Shown here piece by piece: positions 13,453 to 15,186 of a stretch of 15,186 nt of DNA. This stretch comes from CAZXFA01 sp964640085. GTDB lineage: Bacteria > Actinomycetota > UBA4738 > HRBIN12. The stretch covers positions 1 through 15,186 of the forward strand of contig CAZXFA010000046.1 in NCBI GenBank assembly GCA_964640085.1. Reading direction: 5' to 3'. The notes under the pieces are model-generated. The model worked only from the letters and a program-made list of their open reading frames with translations, ran no database searches and was not told the DNA's origin. The position numbers were made by a program, and so were the translations under genes. Within the stretch, counting starts at the first letter, position 1; each line of letters opens with the position of its first letter.

Positions 13453-13806
13453 GAGGCAGAACTCGCTGCCCTCGGTGTCGGCCATCACGAGCCACGCGTG
13501 GCCGTACTCCGTGAGCGCCTGTTCGGAGATCCGACGGCAACCGAGGGCCTCGGCGCGCGCGGAGGCCTCGTCCAAGTCCTCGACCGACACGTCCAGGTGA
13601 AGCCGGTTCTTCGTCACCTTCGGCTCCGGGACCAGCTGGAACCGCAGGGTCGGGACGCCCGGGGCGGGCAGGAGGTCGACGTAGTGCGGTCCTTCGTCGT
13701 CGGATTCCCCTACGTCCGTGCCGAACACGGCGGCCCAGAACCGCGCGCGCCGCAGGGGGTCCGCGCGATCGATCGTGATCGCGTCGAGACCGCCGAGCCC
13801 GCTCAT
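13432..13806 (-). CDS. VOC/glyoxalase-like domain protein
   Basis: This 124-aa single-domain protein begins MSGLGGLDAITIDRADPLRRARFWAAVFG. The beta-alpha-beta-beta-beta unit is followed by LRFQLVPEPKVTKNRLHLDVSVEDLDEASARAEALG and a closing VMADTEGSEFCLV. This is the glyoxalase_6 type seen in many actinobacterial proteins, with NRLHLDV carrying the usual metal-ligand His and GSEFCLV the usual Glu position. The family covers isomerases, dioxygenases and antibiotic-binding proteins, so the reaction is unknown. The start is ATG 13804-13806, where homology begins; the frame is open to 13932 but would cross the divergent gene's start. There is no clear ribosome binding site. It is divergent from the kinase-aminotransferase fusion across 80 bp. 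Confidence 0.82.
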   Translation of the reverse strand: MSGLGGLDAITIDRADPLRRARFWAAVFGTDVGESDDEGPHYVDLLPAPGVPTLRFQLVPEPKVTKNRLHLDVSVEDLDEASARAEALGCRRISEQALTEYGHAWLVMADTEGSEFCLVTRHGA

Positions 13807-13873
13807 GGCTTTGGAGTTGGTACCCGAGCCGTCGCTGCAGCCACGTGACGGATCGAAACTGGCTTGCAGCCTG

Positions 13874-13879
13874 TAGCCT
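13874..13879 (+). promoter_or_regulatory. Candidate -10 box for a leaderless fusion-gene transcript
   Basis: TAGCCT fits TANNNT and ends 7 nt before the ATG at 13887, the spacing expected if transcription starts at the A of ATG. No Shine-Dalgarno sequence precedes that ATG, which supports a leaderless message. No clear -35 element is visible. Confidence 0.4.
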
Positions 13880-13886
13880 GCACCGC

Positions 13887-15186
13887 ATGAGCGGGTCTGC
13901 AACCCACGAACGGGACGTCCTGGCGGCGCCACCGCCGCGCTTCTCCACCGCGGACGCCGAGGGGATCGCCAGGCGCGTGTTCGGGATCGAGGGGGCCGCC
14001 TCGCCGCTCGAGAGCGAGCGCGACCAGAACTTCCGGATCGAACTCCCCGAGGGCCTCGGGTACGTGCTCAAGATCTCGAACTCGGTCGAGGACCCTGCCG
14101 TGGTGGACATGCAAACAGAGGCGCTGCGGCACATCGCCCGGACGGACCCCTCGCTCCCGCTGCCGAGGCCGCATCCCTCGAGCGACGGCGACTACCACCC
14201 GAGGGTGGAGGACGGCGGAGAGGGCGCCTACCTCGTCCGGCTGATCGACTTCATGCCCGGCCGGATGTTCGAGGCACGTGAGCTCTCCCTGGGAGCCTTG
14301 CACGGCTACGGCGCGTGCGTGGCGAGGGTCGGGCGGGCGCTGCGAGGGTTCTTCCATCCCGCGGCGCACCAGGTCCTCCTGTGGGACGTGCGGCACGCGG
14401 CGCGGCTGCGTCCACTGCTCCCCCACATCGAGAACGCAGACGCGCGGGCCGTCGTCGAGCTCGTGCTCGACGGGTTCGAGGAGCGCGTCGCCCCGGTCTT
14501 CGATCACCTCCGAGCCCAGGTGATCCACGGGGACATGACGCTCGACAACGTGCTGCTCGACGAGCGGGGCTCGGTCACCGGGGTGATCGACTTCGGCGAC
14601 ATGAGCCACACGGCGCTCGTGTGCGACCTGACCTCGGCGCTCGACTCGCTCCTCGTCGGGCGGGCGGACCCGTACGAGGCGGCCGCGGCCGTGATCCGCG
14701 GGTTCGGGGAGGTCACGCCTCTCGAGGAGGACGAGGTCGAGCTGCTGCCGGACATCCTCGCCACGCGCTCCTCGGCGGCGGTGGTGATCTCGGCCTGGCG
14801 CGTCGAGGAGCACCCGGAGAACGCGCACTACATCACCGGCTGGAACCGGGGCGCCCTCCAGCTCCTCGCGCTGCTCGACGGCGAGGGGCGCGACGAGGCC
14901 GCACGCCGGTTCCGCGAGGCGGCCGCCGAGGTGATTGCGCGCCCGCCCTCGCGTTCGCGCCGGGTCACACCGCTCGCATCCTCGCTCCCCGCGCCGATCC
15001 CGGACGACCAGCTCTTCGAACGGCGCCGCCGCGTGCTCGGCACGCTCTCGCCCCTGACGTACTCGACCCCGGTCCACCTCGTTCGCGGCGAGGGGGCGTT
15101 CATGTTCGACGCCGAGGGACGCCCATACCTCGACGCGTACAACAACGTCCCGGTCGTCGGGCACTGCCATCCACGAGTGGTCGAGG
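13887..15186 (+). CDS. APH-type kinase fused to class III aminotransferase/phospho-lyase (3' partial)
   Basis: 433 residues are visible and the frame runs off the right edge. Residues about 20-345 form an aminoglycoside-phosphotransferase-fold kinase: VLKISN with Lys62 for ATP, HGDMTLDN (214-221) with the catalytic Asp216 and Asn221, and DFGD (235-238) for magnesium. After an Arg/Pro/Ser linker (about 351-372) a class III aminotransferase begins: LTYSTPVHLVRGEGAFMFD and YLDAYNNVPVVGHCHP. The NNVxxVGHCHP segment resembles ammonia phospho-lyases such as human ETNPPL and PHYKPL. In animals the kinase (HYKK) and lyase (PHYKPL) act in sequence on hydroxylysine, and bacterial fusions join the two steps. 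Many bacterial fusions also carry an M23 peptidase domain between the parts, and none is present here. A two-step kinase/lyase on a hydroxy-amine is inferred; the substrate is unknown. Confidence 0.87.
   Translation, partial: MSGSATHERDVLAAPPPRFSTADAEGIARRVFGIEGAASPLESERDQNFRIELPEGLGYVLKISNSVEDPAVVDMQTEALRHIARTDPSLPLPRPHPSSDGDYHPRVEDGGEGAYLVRLIDFMPGRMFEARELSLGALHGYGACVARVGRALRGFFHPAAHQVLLWDVRHAARLRPLLPHIENADARAVVELVLDGFEERVAPVFDHLRAQVIHGDMTLDNVLLDERGSVTGVIDFGDMSHTALVCDLTSALDSLLVGRADPYEAAAAVIRGFGEVTPLEEDEVELLPDILATRSSAAVVISAWRVEEHPENAHYITGWNRGALQLLALLDGEGRDEAARRFREAAAEVIARPPSRSRRVTPLASSLPAPIPDDQLFERRRRVLGTLSPLTYSTPVHLVRGEGAFMFDAEGRPYLDAYNNVPVVGHCHPRVVE

Noticed and set aside
13803..15170. 455-aa open frame on the minus strand.
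   Set aside because: It is a shadow of the kinase-aminotransferase fusion, whose catalytic motifs are intact on the plus strand.
1..15186. CRISPR arrays, insertion sequences, integrase genes, rRNA or riboswitches.
   Set aside because: No spaced short repeats, transposase or recombinase motifs, or rRNA sequence were found by eye on either strand.

Overview
The window looks like GC-rich chromosomal DNA from an actinobacterium or a close relative. G/C dominates third codon positions, GTG and TTG starts occur beside ATG, Shine-Dalgarno sites are GGAGG-like, and several starts sit about 6-7 nt behind a TANNNT-like box, as in leaderless actinobacterial transcripts. No rRNA, CRISPR array, integrase or transposase is visible. 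I cannot place the species.

Left part (1-5400) is a gene graveyard with a few live genes. Live or plausibly live: the tail of a PEP-utilising (phosphohistidine swivel) enzyme, a bactofilin, an NADPH:quinone-oxidoreductase-type dehydrogenase, a secreted 154-aa protein and an anchored extracytoplasmic protein with a frameshifted C-terminus. Between them are fragments of a thiosulfate sulfurtransferase, a trypsin-like protease, a GHKL-type ATPase, an ArsR-family regulator and an ABATE/CGNR regulator. Most are frameshifted, and the sulfurtransferase has also lost its active-site segment. The long genes to the right are uninterrupted over about 9 kb, so real decay is a better explanation than poor base calling.

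Middle (5400-7750): a compact operon of an ArsR repressor with a CVC metal-site motif, an ArsP/UPF0718 permease with the TPFCSCS motif, and a small CxxC thioredoxin. A perfect 10-bp inverted repeat lies upstream. Just behind the operon is the 3' part of a tRNA-Arg(CCU), starting exactly at the anticodon loop and lacking any 5' half. This is what remains at the far end of an element integrated into a tRNA gene. By its orientation, the element would lie to the left of the scar and the backbone to the right.

Right part (7995-15186) is a dense amine or amino-acid metabolism block: a GcvT-like aminomethyltransferase, an Lrp/AsnC regulator, a phytoene-desaturase-like FAD oxidoreductase, a DinB-like protein, a class III PLP aminotransferase, a glyoxalase-fold protein, and a fusion of an aminoglycoside-phosphotransferase-type kinase to a class III aminotransferase that runs off the end. 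In such kinase/PLP pairs the known chemistry is phosphorylation of a hydroxy-amine followed by phospho-lyase elimination. I infer that the block degrades a hydroxylated or methylated amine; the substrate is unknown. The DinB-like gene lies between the 3' end of the oxidoreductase gene and a diverged second copy of that same 3' end.
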